Translations under genes and position numbers: made by a program
NCBI GenBank assembly: GCA_041691315.1
Contig: JBEPUW010000012.1
Coordinates: 26,774 to 90,773 of the forward strand
From: Poindextera sp041691315
GTDB taxonomy: Bacteria > Pseudomonadota > Alphaproteobacteria > Caulobacterales > Caulobacteraceae
Length of the DNA stretch: 64,000 nucleotides
Direction: 5' to 3'
The notes under the pieces: model-generated
What the model was told of the DNA's origin: nothing
Seen by the model: the letters and a program-made list of their open reading frames with translations, nothing else
The model's database searches: none
Shown: one piece after another, positions 33,172 through 41,190 of the stretch
Numbering within the stretch: the stretch's first letter is position 1
Layout: each line of letters begins with the position of its first letter

Positions 33172-33782
33172 CGACACCGGCCATGCCGCTCTGGCGAACG
33201 ATGATCGCCGAGGGTGGCGGGCTCAAGCTCGCCAATCTCGTGACCTTGTCGCGGGCGGTGCTTATCGCACCGATCTTCGGTCTGCTGGCGACCGGCCAGG
33301 GGCTGGCGGCGCTCGGCGTCTATGCGATCGCCGCCAGCACCGATCTCATCGACGGCTGGCTGGCCCGCCGCGCCGGTAGAACCTCCGCCTTCGGGGCGCA
33401 ACTCGACGCCGTGGTCGACAATCTGTTCTCTCTGGCCATCCTTGGCTTTTTGCTGCTGGCCTATCCCGGCCTGGCCCAACGCCATATGGCGGCGCTCGTG
33501 GTGCTGTTCGCCGGGCCGCTGGCCTATCTGGCGGCGTCGTGGCTGCTCAAGCGCCGGTTCCTCATGTTCCATTTCCTGTCCGCCAAGGCTGGCGCGGTGC
33601 TGCTGTTCTGCCTGTGGCCGTTGGTGGCGCTGACCCACACCGAGGTCTGGATACCGCTCACCGCCGCGCTCGTCGGCCTGAGCCGGCTGGAACAGCTGAT
33701 CTTCATCTTTCGCGGTGGGCTGGACCTGGACGCGCCACACGGTCTTGCGCCGATCCCGTCCGGCCTGGAGTTGAAGTCATGA
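33168..33782 (+). CDS. CDP-alcohol phosphatidyltransferase family enzyme
   Basis: 204-aa membrane enzyme with the complete CDP-alcohol phosphotransferase motif: DLIDGWLARRAGRTSAFGAQ followed by LDAVVDN (D-x2-DG-x2-AR-x8-G-x3-D-x3-D, about residues 59-85). About six TM helices. It should transfer a phospho-alcohol or phosphatidyl group from a CDP-activated donor to an alcohol acceptor. It overlaps both neighbours by four bases inside the cluster, so it is probably part of the same pathway rather than general phospholipid synthesis. Acceptor unknown. Confidence 0.9.
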   Translation: MTTPAMPLWRTMIAEGGGLKLANLVTLSRAVLIAPIFGLLATGQGLAALGVYAIAASTDLIDGWLARRAGRTSAFGAQLDAVVDNLFSLAILGFLLLAYPGLAQRHMAALVVLFAGPLAYLAASWLLKRRFLMFHFLSAKAGAVLLFCLWPLVALTHTEVWIPLTAALVGLSRLEQLIFIFRGGLDLDAPHGLAPIPSGLELKS

Positions 33783-34924
33783 GCCGCACGCCCCCCGCGA
33801 TCGTCTGGGGCGCCCGCGACGCGCGGACCCGCGGGCCGGTCGTCGCCGGCCTCGACGCCGGCGCGGCGCGTAACGCCATCGGCGTTCACGCCGGCGCCTT
33901 CGGGATCTACAATGCCTTGGGCGTGGCGACCGGCGCGCTGTCGAAGTGGCATCGCCCGAACCTGGCCGGCACCGAACCCAGCGTCGATATCGGCCCCTCC
34001 GAACAGTGGTTCGATCCGGGCAAGATCGTCACCTTCGATCCCTGGGGTCATCTGGTCGCCGAGGTGTTCGCGGAGGATCTTCGTCGCGGCCTGGATATCC
34101 GCCCGAGCATCGCGGTGACCACGGGCCATCTGCGGATGGCGGAAATCGACGAGGCGGTCCGTCGTGGGCGCCTGGTCCGCGACGGACGCATTCTCACCAG
34201 CGGCGGCGACATCCGGGTGACCAAGATCGCCATCGAGCCCGTCTGGTGGCTGCCCGGCGTCGCGGCGCGGCTGGGCCTGGATGAGGCGGTGCTGCGCGAT
34301 GGTCTCTACCGCTACACCGACGGCATGTATCCGGCGCTGCAGACGGACCCGGATCGCAAGGTCTTTCTGCCGCCGATCGGCGGGGTCAGCGTCTATCTGT
34401 TCGGTTCGCCGGCGCTGCTCGGCGACCGGCGGACGAAGGTCACCTGCCGCATACACGACGAATGCAGCGGTTCGGACGTATTCGGCTCCGATCTTTGCAC
34501 CTGCCGCCCCTATCTGGCGTTCGGCGTCGAAGAGGCCATCCGTTCGGCCCAGGCCGGCGGTCTCGGCGTGGTGGCCTATAACCGCAAGGAGGGACGGGCG
34601 CTTGGCGAGGTGGTCAAGCTCTTGGTCTATAACGCGCGCGCCGTCGGCGGCGACCGCGCCGACACCTACTTCAATCGCACCCGAAACGTCGCCGGCGTCT
34701 GCGACATGCGGTTTCAGACCCTGTCGACAGATGTGCTGCACTGGTTAGGCCTGGAGCGCATCGACCGCTGGATTTCGATGAGCAACATGAAGTCCGACGC
34801 CCTGGCGGATGCCGGCATTCAGATCGTTCACCAGGTGGCGATCCCCGAAGACAAGATTCCGGCCCGGGCCGACGTCGAGATCGACGCCAAGCGAGCCGCC
34901 GGCTACTTCGTGGAGGCCCACTAA
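33779..34924 (+). CDS. GTP cyclohydrolase II, URC1-like with N-terminal domain
   Basis: 381 aa, about twice RibA length. The N-terminal half (about residues 20-190, with VTTGHLRMAEIDEAVRRGRL and SGGDIRVTKIAIEPVWWLPG) resembles the GTP_CH_N domain of URC1-type proteins. The C-terminal half has the zinc cysteines in IHDECSGSDVFGSDLCTC and the catalytic region AYNRKEGRALGEVVKLLVYN, then TLSTDVLHWLGLERIDRWIS. URC1-type proteins function in an alternative uracil-degradation route; RibA-type enzymes open the GTP ring. ATG at 33779 overlaps the previous stop; upstream frame is a shadow. Last gene of the coupled string. Confidence 0.87.
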   Translation: MSRTPPAIVWGARDARTRGPVVAGLDAGAARNAIGVHAGAFGIYNALGVATGALSKWHRPNLAGTEPSVDIGPSEQWFDPGKIVTFDPWGHLVAEVFAEDLRRGLDIRPSIAVTTGHLRMAEIDEAVRRGRLVRDGRILTSGGDIRVTKIAIEPVWWLPGVAARLGLDEAVLRDGLYRYTDGMYPALQTDPDRKVFLPPIGGVSVYLFGSPALLGDRRTKVTCRIHDECSGSDVFGSDLCTCRPYLAFGVEEAIRSAQAGGLGVVAYNRKEGRALGEVVKLLVYNARAVGGDRADTYFNRTRNVAGVCDMRFQTLSTDVLHWLGLERIDRWISMSNMKSDALADAGIQIVHQVAIPEDKIPARADVEIDAKRAAGYFVEAH

Positions 34925-34964
34925 CGGGTTCGAAGCCAGCGATCAGGGCGGCAGAGCCAGTTTC

Positions 34965-35468
34965 CTACGATCCGATCTTGCCGCGGACGCGCGTCTCGAC
35001 CGCCGTTAGAGCCGTGGTCACATCCGGCGCTTTTTCGAGCGTTGCATCGAATGCCTGCAGGTCTTTGGTGTTGATGCGCCGCTCGGCGCTTGGCCGCGTC
35101 CATTCGAGGCCGATCTGACGGCCCAGCTGGCAGGCCCGCATTGCGACTTGCGAGCGCTGCGGCGCCGGCGCGCGAGCGGTCAGCGTGCGCACCACCTGGT
35201 TCCAATAGGGTGCGCCGGACCGGCAGCGCAGGACGGAAAGTCCGGTACACTCGCCGGTCCAGAACCGCCGGTACCAGGCCGACTGAAGCTGGTCCTCGAA
35301 GGCCGGCGCCGCCGCCGTCGCGCACGGCGGTTGCACATAGGTCTGGCCGGACGCGGGGGCCGCCATGACCAGGCAAAGCAGCGACAAACATCCCGTGGCC
35401 GAGGCATAGCGGCGCGCGGCGCCCGCATGGCGTCTGGCGGGGCGTGGGCGGGTGTCGGTCAAGAGCAT
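34965..35468 (-). CDS. Exported hypothetical protein
   Basis: 167 aa. A twin-Arg-rich N-terminus leads to a hydrophobic signal segment (ATGCLSLLCLVMAAPASGQ, cleavage near ASG-Q at about 41-42). The mature part has five or so Cys (QPPCATAA, TGECTGLSVLRCRSG, RACQLG), suggesting disulfides, and no domain I recognise. The true start could be further in, since 20 residues precede the hydrophobic core. It converges with the GTP cyclohydrolase gene. Confidence 0.6.
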   Translation of the reverse strand: MLLTDTRPRPARRHAGAARRYASATGCLSLLCLVMAAPASGQTYVQPPCATAAAPAFEDQLQSAWYRRFWTGECTGLSVLRCRSGAPYWNQVVRTLTARAPAPQRSQVAMRACQLGRQIGLEWTRPSAERRINTKDLQAFDATLEKAPDVTTALTAVETRVRGKIGS

Positions 35469-35588
35469 CTCCGATGCGGATTCGAGTGCTCAATCCCGCA
35501 CGCGATCGAATGTTCCGGTTCAGTCTCCTGCACACATCCGCGACCGCCCGCGATAGGATGGCGGCCACTTGCCAGAAGGACCCGGTCG

Positions 35589-35972
35589 ATGCGGTTGAAC
35601 CAAGTCACCGTCACCCTGCCCGATCTCGACGCCGGCTGGCGCTTCTACAGCGGTCTCGGTCTCATCCCGATCGTCGATTCCAGGCCGGACTATGTGCGCT
35701 TCGTCTGTCCGGACGGCGACGCGACGTTTTCGCTGCATCGAGGCGACGAGCGCGGCGGCGGGATCACGGTCTATTTCGAGTGCGACGATCTGGAGGAGCG
35801 GGTCGCAGCGCTCAAGTCCGCCGGCTACGTTTTCACCAGCCCGCCGACCGACCGGACCTGGCTTTGGCGCGAGGCCGAGCTGTTCGATCCCGGCGGCAAC
35901 CGCGTGCTGCTCTACCTCGCCAGGGAAAACCGCCTGAACCCGCCGTGGCGGCTGCCGGACGGCGACCGCTAG
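35589..35972 (+). CDS. VOC family (glyoxalase/bleomycin-resistance fold) protein
   Basis: 127 aa, one vicinal-oxygen-chelate domain made of two beta-alpha-beta3 modules: RLNQVTVTLPDLDAGWRFYS then RFVCPDGDATFSLHRGD, and ITVYFECDDLEERVAALKSA then LWREAELFDPGGNRVLLYL. A His is lacking at the usual first metal position, while Glu in EAELFDPGGN is kept. It may be a dioxygenase, lyase or binding protein. Start at ATG before RLNQVT; upstream frame is rejected. Confidence 0.85.
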   Translation: MRLNQVTVTLPDLDAGWRFYSGLGLIPIVDSRPDYVRFVCPDGDATFSLHRGDERGGGITVYFECDDLEERVAALKSAGYVFTSPPTDRTWLWREAELFDPGGNRVLLYLARENRLNPPWRLPDGDR

Positions 35973-36130
35973 CCGGCGCTCCTGGCCCGCTGGTCCAACA
36001 GGTCGTCGAACGCCTGACGCAGGTCGCTCAGGTGCTCTTCGAACAGCGTTGGGGGGTCGATCTCGCCTGAATTGCCCTCGGCCTGTTCGCGGGTGATGGT
36101 CAGGCCGATCCGTGTGGCGACCGGGATCAT
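35969..36130 (-). CDS. Possible 53-aa hypothetical protein
   Basis: Begins at the ATG before IPVATRIGLTI and ends four bases into the convergent VOC gene. The sequence (TREQAEGNSGEIDPPTLFEE, then HLSDLRQAFDDLLDQRARS) is polar and helical, unlike a random shadow frame, but I do not recognise it. It is back to back with the MarR remnant. Confidence 0.35.
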   Translation of the reverse strand: MIPVATRIGLTITREQAEGNSGEIDPPTLFEEHLSDLRQAFDDLLDQRARSAG

Positions 36131-36399
36131 GTGCAGACCCCGGCACACCTGCAGCAGCTGTTCGGCGCCGCGGCCGTCAGCCGCCAGATGGCCAAGCTCG
36201 AAAGCCTCGGCCTGGTCTTCCGCCGGGGCGGCGGCTCGGACCGGCGGGTGCAACCGGCGGTGCTGACGCGCTCGGGCGGGGAGATTGTCCAGGCCATCAC
36301 CACGGCCAGACGGCGGCTATTGTTCGGCGGACGAGCCTGGCCAACCTGAACCGGCGTTTGGTTAAGGCCCTTTCGGACGCGGCCCGGAAGCCCGCCTAG
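36131..36399 (+). pseudogene. MarR-family regulator remnant
   Basis: The frame from 36131 gives VSRQMAKLESLGLVFRRGGG then SDRRVQPAVLTRSGGEIVQA, which are the recognition helix end, wing and dimerisation helix of a MarR protein. After RRRLLFGG the match continues in another frame (TSLANLNRRLVKALSDAA, stop at 36399), implying a frameshift near 36340. The first half of the winged helix is missing. This is a decayed, 5'-truncated regulator; its target may once have been the neighbouring VOC or GFA gene. Confidence 0.65.
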
Positions 36400-36788
36400 C
36401 CTATCTGCGGCACGTCGCGGATATCCATCGCCCACGGCATGGCCGAGCCGCAGAAGCCTTGCGCCTTTGGCCTCAACTCCGCCCTTTGCCGCACCGATCC
36501 GACGCGCAGATAGACGAAGGCCGGCACCGCGCCCTTGGCGGAATAGAGCGCCGCGCCGCAGTCGCCGCAGAAGGCGGTCGCGACCTGGCCGCCGCTGTCG
36601 CCGGTCTTCAGGTAGGTCTTGGGCGCGCCGCGCAGGTCGAACTTGCCGATCAACACCGGGACGTTGACGCGATAAGGGCCCCCGGAGATCGTCTGGCAGT
36701 CCGTGCAATGGCAGATGATCACATTGTCCGGGTTGATCTCGGCCTCGTAGCTGATCGCGCCGCAATGACAGCCGCCGTCGATTTTCAT
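36396..36788 (-). CDS. GFA family protein (glutathione-dependent formaldehyde-activating fold)
   Basis: 130-aa zinc protein of the Gfa/CENP-V fold. Cysteine pairs: GGCHCGAISYEA (N-terminus), ICHCTDCQTISGG (about residues 25-37) and TAFCGDCGAALYS (about 71-83), the standard seven-Cys arrangement. Whether it acts on S-hydroxymethylglutathione or another substrate cannot be told; most genome members are uncharacterised. It lies 10 bp downstream of the quinone oxidoreductase gene on the same strand. Confidence 0.9.
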   Translation of the reverse strand: MKIDGGCHCGAISYEAEINPDNVIICHCTDCQTISGGPYRVNVPVLIGKFDLRGAPKTYLKTGDSGGQVATAFCGDCGAALYSAKGAVPAFVYLRVGSVRQRAELRPKAQGFCGSAMPWAMDIRDVPQIG

Positions 36789-36798
36789 CGCGCCCTCC

Positions 36799-37782
36799 TC
36801 AGAGATCCGGGCGGATCACGGCCTTGCCGATCACCTTGCGCTGGCTAAGCAGATCGAAGGCTTCGCGCCAGGCCGAGAGCGGCAGTTCGGCGTGGACGCG
36901 GGGCTTGATCTTGCCCTCGTTGGCCAGGTCCCAGACCGCCTTGGCGTTCTCGCGGCCCTTTTCCGGGAACTGGCGGCCGTATTCGCCGGCGCGCACGCCC
37001 ATGACCGAGAAGCCCTTGATCAGCGGCATGTTGACCGAGACGGTCGGGATGCGGCCGGAGGTGAAGCCGACGATCAAGAGCCGGCCGTTAAAGGCGATGC
37101 AGCGGACGCTCTCGTCGAAGACGTCGCCGCCGACCGGATCGTAGATCACGTCGGCGCCATGGCCGCCGGTGGTCGCCTTGACGAAGTCGCGGAAGCCGCC
37201 GGTGACGTTGACCACCGCGTCCGGCGCATATTCCGCCTCGATGATCCCCAGCTTGTCGTTGGAGGCCGAGGCCGCGATCACACGCGCGCCCATCAGCTTG
37301 CCCAGGTCCACGGCGGCCAGGCCGACGCCGCCGGCCGCGCCGTGCACCAGCAGCCATTCGCCGGGCTCCATCGCCGCGCGGCGCACCAGCGAGACATAGG
37401 CCGTCAGATAGGCCGTGCCATAGGCCGCGGCCTGGGCGAAGGACAGCCGCTCGGGCTTCGGGCGCAGGCCCATGGCGTTGGTGACCGCATAGTCGGAAAA
37501 GCCGCCGATGCGCGCGCCGCCGACCACCGCATCGCCGATCTTCCAGCGCTCGACACCCTCGCCGAGCGCCTCGATTTCGCCGGACATTTCCAGGCCGGGA
37601 ATGAAGGGCAGCGGCGGTTTGTGCTGGTACTCGCCGCGGGTCATCAAAAGGTCGGGGAAGTTGACCGAGGCGGCGCGCACCTTGACCAGCACCTCGCCGG
37701 GACCAGGCTTCGGCGTCTCGATCTCTTTCAGAACGACGCCCTCGTAGTTGGGCGCCAGCTTTTCGACGACAACAGCTCGCAT
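36799..37782 (-). CDS. NADPH:quinone oxidoreductase family protein
   Basis: 327-aa zinc-independent medium-chain dehydrogenase/reductase. Typical features: PGPGEVLVKVRAASVNFPDL (about 28-47), PFIPGLEMSGEIEALGEG, and the NADPH-binding LVHGAAGGVGLAAVDLGKLM (about 144-163); zinc ligands of alcohol dehydrogenases are absent. The gene follows the alpha/beta hydrolase with an ATGA overlap and precedes GFA, so three genes form a probable operon under the TetR regulator upstream. Confidence 0.92.
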   Translation of the reverse strand: MRAVVVEKLAPNYEGVVLKEIETPKPGPGEVLVKVRAASVNFPDLLMTRGEYQHKPPLPFIPGLEMSGEIEALGEGVERWKIGDAVVGGARIGGFSDYAVTNAMGLRPKPERLSFAQAAAYGTAYLTAYVSLVRRAAMEPGEWLLVHGAAGGVGLAAVDLGKLMGARVIAASASNDKLGIIEAEYAPDAVVNVTGGFRDFVKATTGGHGADVIYDPVGGDVFDESVRCIAFNGRLLIVGFTSGRIPTVSVNMPLIKGFSVMGVRAGEYGRQFPEKGRENAKAVWDLANEGKIKPRVHAELPLSAWREAFDLLSQRKVIGKAVIRPDL

Positions 37783-38831
37783 CAGTGGATTCGTCCCTCA
37801 AAACCCTCGCGCATGAGACCGGCGATCTCACGGCAGGCTATGTCGGCGGCGGGCGCCGCGCCGGTGAAGGCCGTGAAGGCGTGGGCCAGCCCGTCATAGC
37901 AACGATAAACGACCGCAACGCCGGCGTCGCGCAGCCGCTTGGCATAGGCCTCGCCCTGGTCGACCAGCGGATCGAAGCCGGCGGTGACCACCACGGCGGG
38001 GCAAAGCCCGCTCAGATCCTGTGCGCACAGCGGGGAGGCGCGCGGGTCGGTGGGGTCGCCGTCGGGGCCGAGATACTGGGCGGCGAACCAGTCCATCAGC
38101 GCGCGGGACAGCGGATAGGCGCCTGCATAGGTGCTCATCGACTGGGTCTCGCTGGCCAGATCCACGGCGGGGTAGATCAAGAGCTGCAAGATCGGCTGCG
38201 GCTCGCCGGCGCGCTTCAGATCGAGCGCGATGGCGGCGGCGAAATTGCCGCCCATGGAATCGCCGCCGATCGCCGCTTTCCCGGCCGGCGCGCCGAACCG
38301 GGTCGCGTTGTCCCTGGCCCAGCGATAGGCGGCCATCACGTCGTCCAGCCCGGCTGGGAAGCGATGCTCGGGCGCCAGGCGATAGTCCACCGAGAGCACG
38401 GCGCAGCGGGCGATCCTGGCCAGAATCCGGCAGAAGGCGTCTGAGGTCTCCAGGTCGCCGATCACCCCGCCGCCGAAATGCGCGAAGACCAGGACGGGGG
38501 CCCCGGGGTCCTGGTGTTCCGGGCGGTAGGCGCGGGCCGGGATCGCGCCTTGCGCCGCCGGGATGCTCAGGCCCTCGGCGCGCACGCCGGGCTCCGGATC
38601 GCCGGTGACCAGGGCCAGCTGCGCGGCGGAACTGGCGCGCAGCAGCTCCGGCGTCAGGGTGCCGCCGCCAGCGGCGCGGCTACGCGCGGCGCTGGCCAGG
38701 TACTGCAGACGCGGGTCCAGGGTCCGGCCGCCCTGGTACACCACCCCGCCGCCCGAGAGGACGCGCAGGAACGGGGTCGGCAAAGAGAGCAGCGCCTTCA
38801 GCATGAACCTCTGGAAGGCGATGTCGGCCAT
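37782..38831 (-). CDS. Alpha/beta hydrolase, hormone-sensitive-lipase type
   Basis: 349 aa. The HSL signature is present with a variation: AHFGGGVIGDLET in place of the usual HGGG (about residue 115), followed by VDYRLAPEHRFPAGLDDVMA, the nucleophile elbow GGDSMGGNFAA (Ser about 190), the acid in TAGFDPLVDQGEAYAKRL and His in YDGLAHAFTAF. An esterase on acyl or lactone substrates is likely. Coupled to the oxidoreductase downstream, and 6 bp from the TetR gene upstream. Confidence 0.9.
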   Translation of the reverse strand: MADIAFQRFMLKALLSLPTPFLRVLSGGGVVYQGGRTLDPRLQYLASAARSRAAGGGTLTPELLRASSAAQLALVTGDPEPGVRAEGLSIPAAQGAIPARAYRPEHQDPGAPVLVFAHFGGGVIGDLETSDAFCRILARIARCAVLSVDYRLAPEHRFPAGLDDVMAAYRWARDNATRFGAPAGKAAIGGDSMGGNFAAAIALDLKRAGEPQPILQLLIYPAVDLASETQSMSTYAGAYPLSRALMDWFAAQYLGPDGDPTDPRASPLCAQDLSGLCPAVVVTAGFDPLVDQGEAYAKRLRDAGVAVVYRCYDGLAHAFTAFTGAAPAADIACREIAGLMREGFEGRIH

Positions 38832-38837
38832 GCGGCC

Positions 38838-39482
38838 TTAGGGTTTGAGGCGGGGCAGGGCGGGCAGGCCGCCCAGGATCAGTTGGACCGCGAACTCGAC
38901 CGCGGCCGGCACGTCGATCGGGCGTCGTTCCAACATCAGCTCGCCGACCTCGCGAGCGATGGCGATGCAGGCGGCGGCCAGATAGTCGAGGTCGACCTTG
39001 GGTCCATGACCGCGCTCGAGCACGTCGGAGACCGACCACTTCACCTGTTCGAACACCGCCTGCATCTCCGGCGTTTCGGCGCGCACATGCGGATGCGCCT
39101 CAACGCCGCTGGCGGCGGGCTGCACAGCATCCTGCTCGGCGACCAGAAAGTTGTAATAGGCATCGATGGCGCGGCGGATATAGGTCTCGAAGTCGGCCGA
39201 GGCCTCGTACTGCGCCTGCAGGATCGGGCGGAAGCGGCGCGCGCCGTCGTCGGAGAGCGCCTCGTACACCTCCTCCTTGGAGCGGTAGTAGTTGTAGAAG
39301 GCGCCGACCGACAGATTGGTGCGTCGGATGATGTCGCGCACGCTGGCGCTCTCATAGCCGAGCTCGGCGAACACCAGCCGTGCGGCGTCGAGGATGGCGC
39401 GACGGTTGACGGCCTTGGTCTGCTCGCGCTTGCCGGCCTGGCCGGGATTGAGAAGTTCGGTTGCGGTCAATGACGGGCTCAT
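38838..39482 (-). CDS. TetR/AcrR family transcriptional regulator
   Basis: 214 aa. N-terminal helix-turn-helix: AVNRRAILDAARLVFAELGY, ESASVRDIIRRTNLSVGAFY, NYYRSKEEVYEAL (about residues 25-70), the canonical TetR layout. The C-terminal ligand/dimer domain is family-variable. It is first in a minus-strand run with the hydrolase, quinone oxidoreductase and GFA genes and probably controls them. Start set at the ATG before SPSLTATE; sixteen upstream codons are possible but unlikely. Confidence 0.92.
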   Translation of the reverse strand: MSPSLTATELLNPGQAGKREQTKAVNRRAILDAARLVFAELGYESASVRDIIRRTNLSVGAFYNYYRSKEEVYEALSDDGARRFRPILQAQYEASADFETYIRRAIDAYYNFLVAEQDAVQPAASGVEAHPHVRAETPEMQAVFEQVKWSVSDVLERGHGPKVDLDYLAAACIAIAREVGELMLERRPIDVPAAVEFAVQLILGGLPALPRLKP

Positions 39483-39538
39483 AAGCGAATACTCTGCGCC
39501 ATCTTCTGCTATCGCCCCCCAGGGGAGCAAGCATCCCG

Positions 39539-39895
39539 TTAGGGCGCCGCGGCCTCAGGCTGAATCGGGGCCCGATTGCAGCTGGCGAGGCAGGCGGTCC
39601 AGTTCTGCGGGCAGGAGGGGGCATCGTCGCCGGCGAGGCAGAAATAATAGGTGTGGGCGCAACCCGCGTGGCACTGGCCGGGATCGGCGGCGACGCCTGA
39701 GTCGGCGCTGACCGGCAGGCTGGCGCGCAACACCGGCGAGGCGATGGGACCCGGCTTGGCGGGCTTGCCGCCCTGCTCGCCACGCAGCCGGCTGGCCACC
39801 GCCGGCTTGGGCGGCGCGGGCTTAGGAATCTGCACCGCGCCGACGAGCAGCATGGCGCAGGCCGCCAAGCCAAGTCTGAACCCGATCCGCCGCAT
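39539..39895 (-). CDS. Exported Cys-containing hypothetical protein
   Basis: 118 aa with a signal peptide (RRIGFRLGLAACAMLLVGAV). A Pro/Lys/Ala-rich linker follows, and then a small Cys-rich C-terminal part: PGQCHAGCAHTYYFCLAGDD, APSCPQNWTACLASCNRAP. Six Cys in this segment could form three disulfides. It resembles other short caulobacterial exported proteins of unknown role. Start at the ATG before RRIGF; the upstream extension lacks signal-peptide character. Confidence 0.65.
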   Translation of the reverse strand: MRRIGFRLGLAACAMLLVGAVQIPKPAPPKPAVASRLRGEQGGKPAKPGPIASPVLRASLPVSADSGVAADPGQCHAGCAHTYYFCLAGDDAPSCPQNWTACLASCNRAPIQPEAAAP

Positions 39896-40019
39896 GGCCC
39901 TTCCTGGCTCGCGGACGGTTAAGGTCCCGTTAACCATAATCCGCTGCAGCGCGTTTACGCACGAACCGGAAATTAAGTCGGCCGCCACGACCTTTGGCGT
40001 TTCGATTCGGAGCCGCTGG

Positions 40020-40892
40020 ATGGATACCTACCTCGACTATGCCCGGCGCGGGCTGACCGCCTGGTGGCGCTATCTGCTGACCATCGTGGCGGCCATCGTC
40101 ATCTGGCTGGTGCTCGACGTGGCCATTGTCGTCGGGCTGATGATCAGCCGGCTGATGCCGCCGAATGTCGCCGTGGAGTTGACCAAGCCGTCGCATCCGC
40201 TGGTGTTCTTCGCGGGCAACGGCCTGGCCTTCGCGACCCTGGTCGCTGGCCTTGCCATCGCCGCGCGGCTCATACAGCGCAAGCGGTTTACCGACATCAT
40301 CGGCCGGTGGCGCTGGTCGCGGTTCGCCGCCGGGCTGGCGATCTGGGGCGGCTGCCTGGTCGCGGCCACGCTGGTGGACTTCGTGCTCAAGCCATCGGGG
40401 TTTCGCTGGATCGCCAGCCCGGCCACGGCCACGCTCGCCGTCGCGGCCGTCTTCGGCCTGGGCATCCAGACCTTCGCCGAGGAGTTCATCTTCCGCGGCT
40501 ACCTGACCCAGGCCTTTTTGCTGGCGACCAAGCGGCCGCTGGCGGCGGCGATCCTCAGCGGCCTGGTGTTCGGCTCCCTGCACATCCCCAATGGCTTTCC
40601 CCAGGCGGTGAATGCGGTGCTGTTCGGCATCGTCGCCTCGCTGATCGCCATCCGCACCGGCAGCATCGCCTTCAGTTACGGCATGCACCTGATCAACAAT
40701 CTGGCCGGAGCGGTGGTCGTGGTCTCGGCCAATGACGTGCTCAGCGGCAGTCCGGGGCTGATCAGTCAGTCGACGCCCAGCCTGCTCTGGTGGGACGTGA
40801 TCTCAGGCGTCGCGGTGCTGGCCGTGCCGCTCTGGCTGGTGCTGCGCCGACCGCGTGACGCGCCGCCAGCGCAGGCCGGCCTGTCCGACTAG
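40020..40892 (+). CDS. CPBP family intramembrane glutamic endopeptidase
   Basis: 290-aa membrane protease of the Abi/CAAX (CPBP) family with about eight TM helices. Motif 1 is FAEEFIFRGYL (EExxxR, about residues 152-162), motif 2 is GSLHIPN (about 188) and motif 3 is YGMHLINNLAG (about 219). Eukaryotic Rce1 cleaves prenylated proteins; bacterial members include bacteriocin-immunity proteins and regulators. Substrate unknown. Start ATG at 40020; the long upstream frame is the antisense of the previous gene. Confidence 0.9.
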   Translation: MDTYLDYARRGLTAWWRYLLTIVAAIVIWLVLDVAIVVGLMISRLMPPNVAVELTKPSHPLVFFAGNGLAFATLVAGLAIAARLIQRKRFTDIIGRWRWSRFAAGLAIWGGCLVAATLVDFVLKPSGFRWIASPATATLAVAAVFGLGIQTFAEEFIFRGYLTQAFLLATKRPLAAAILSGLVFGSLHIPNGFPQAVNAVLFGIVASLIAIRTGSIAFSYGMHLINNLAGAVVVVSANDVLSGSPGLISQSTPSLLWWDVISGVAVLAVPLWLVLRRPRDAPPAQAGLSD

Positions 40893-41116
40893 ATCAGCCG
40901 CCAGCCCAGGACCGCGACCACATAGGGCAGGCCGAGGCTGAAGGCGACCAGGGCTGCGCCATAGAGGCTGGCGACGATCGGCCGCCCGTCGCGGAAATTA
41001 TAGACGGCGCCATAGACCAGCAGGCCCGAGATCGGTCCGAGCAACAGGTAGGGCGCGATCTTCTTGAAGCGCGAAAGCGTCTGGGGAGCCGGCGGTTGGT
41101 CGACGATCGCGGTCAT
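40889..41116 (-). CDS. Small two-TM membrane protein
   Basis: 75 aa. A polar N-terminus (TAIVDQPPAPQTLSRFKKIA) precedes two TM segments, PYLLLGPISGLLVYGAVYNF and ASLYGAALVAFSLGLPYVVA. No family recognised. It overlaps the end of the CPBP gene by four bases on the opposite strand. An AT-rich stretch upstream (AATGTTAATCTTCCCC, read on the minus strand as a GGGGAAG ribosome site) supports the start. Confidence 0.65.
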   Translation of the reverse strand: MTAIVDQPPAPQTLSRFKKIAPYLLLGPISGLLVYGAVYNFRDGRPIVASLYGAALVAFSLGLPYVVAVLGWRLI

Positions 41117-41190
41117 AGGGGAAGATTAACATTCCCTTAACGTCCCGCAACCGCAATTCGCGCTAAGTATGGTTAATGAAACGATAATTC

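Noticed and set aside
33539..33778. Fusion of the CDP-alcohol transferase region with the GTP cyclohydrolase
   Set aside because: The in-frame extension upstream of 33779 is the transferase gene read in another frame; the ATGA junction gives a natural start.
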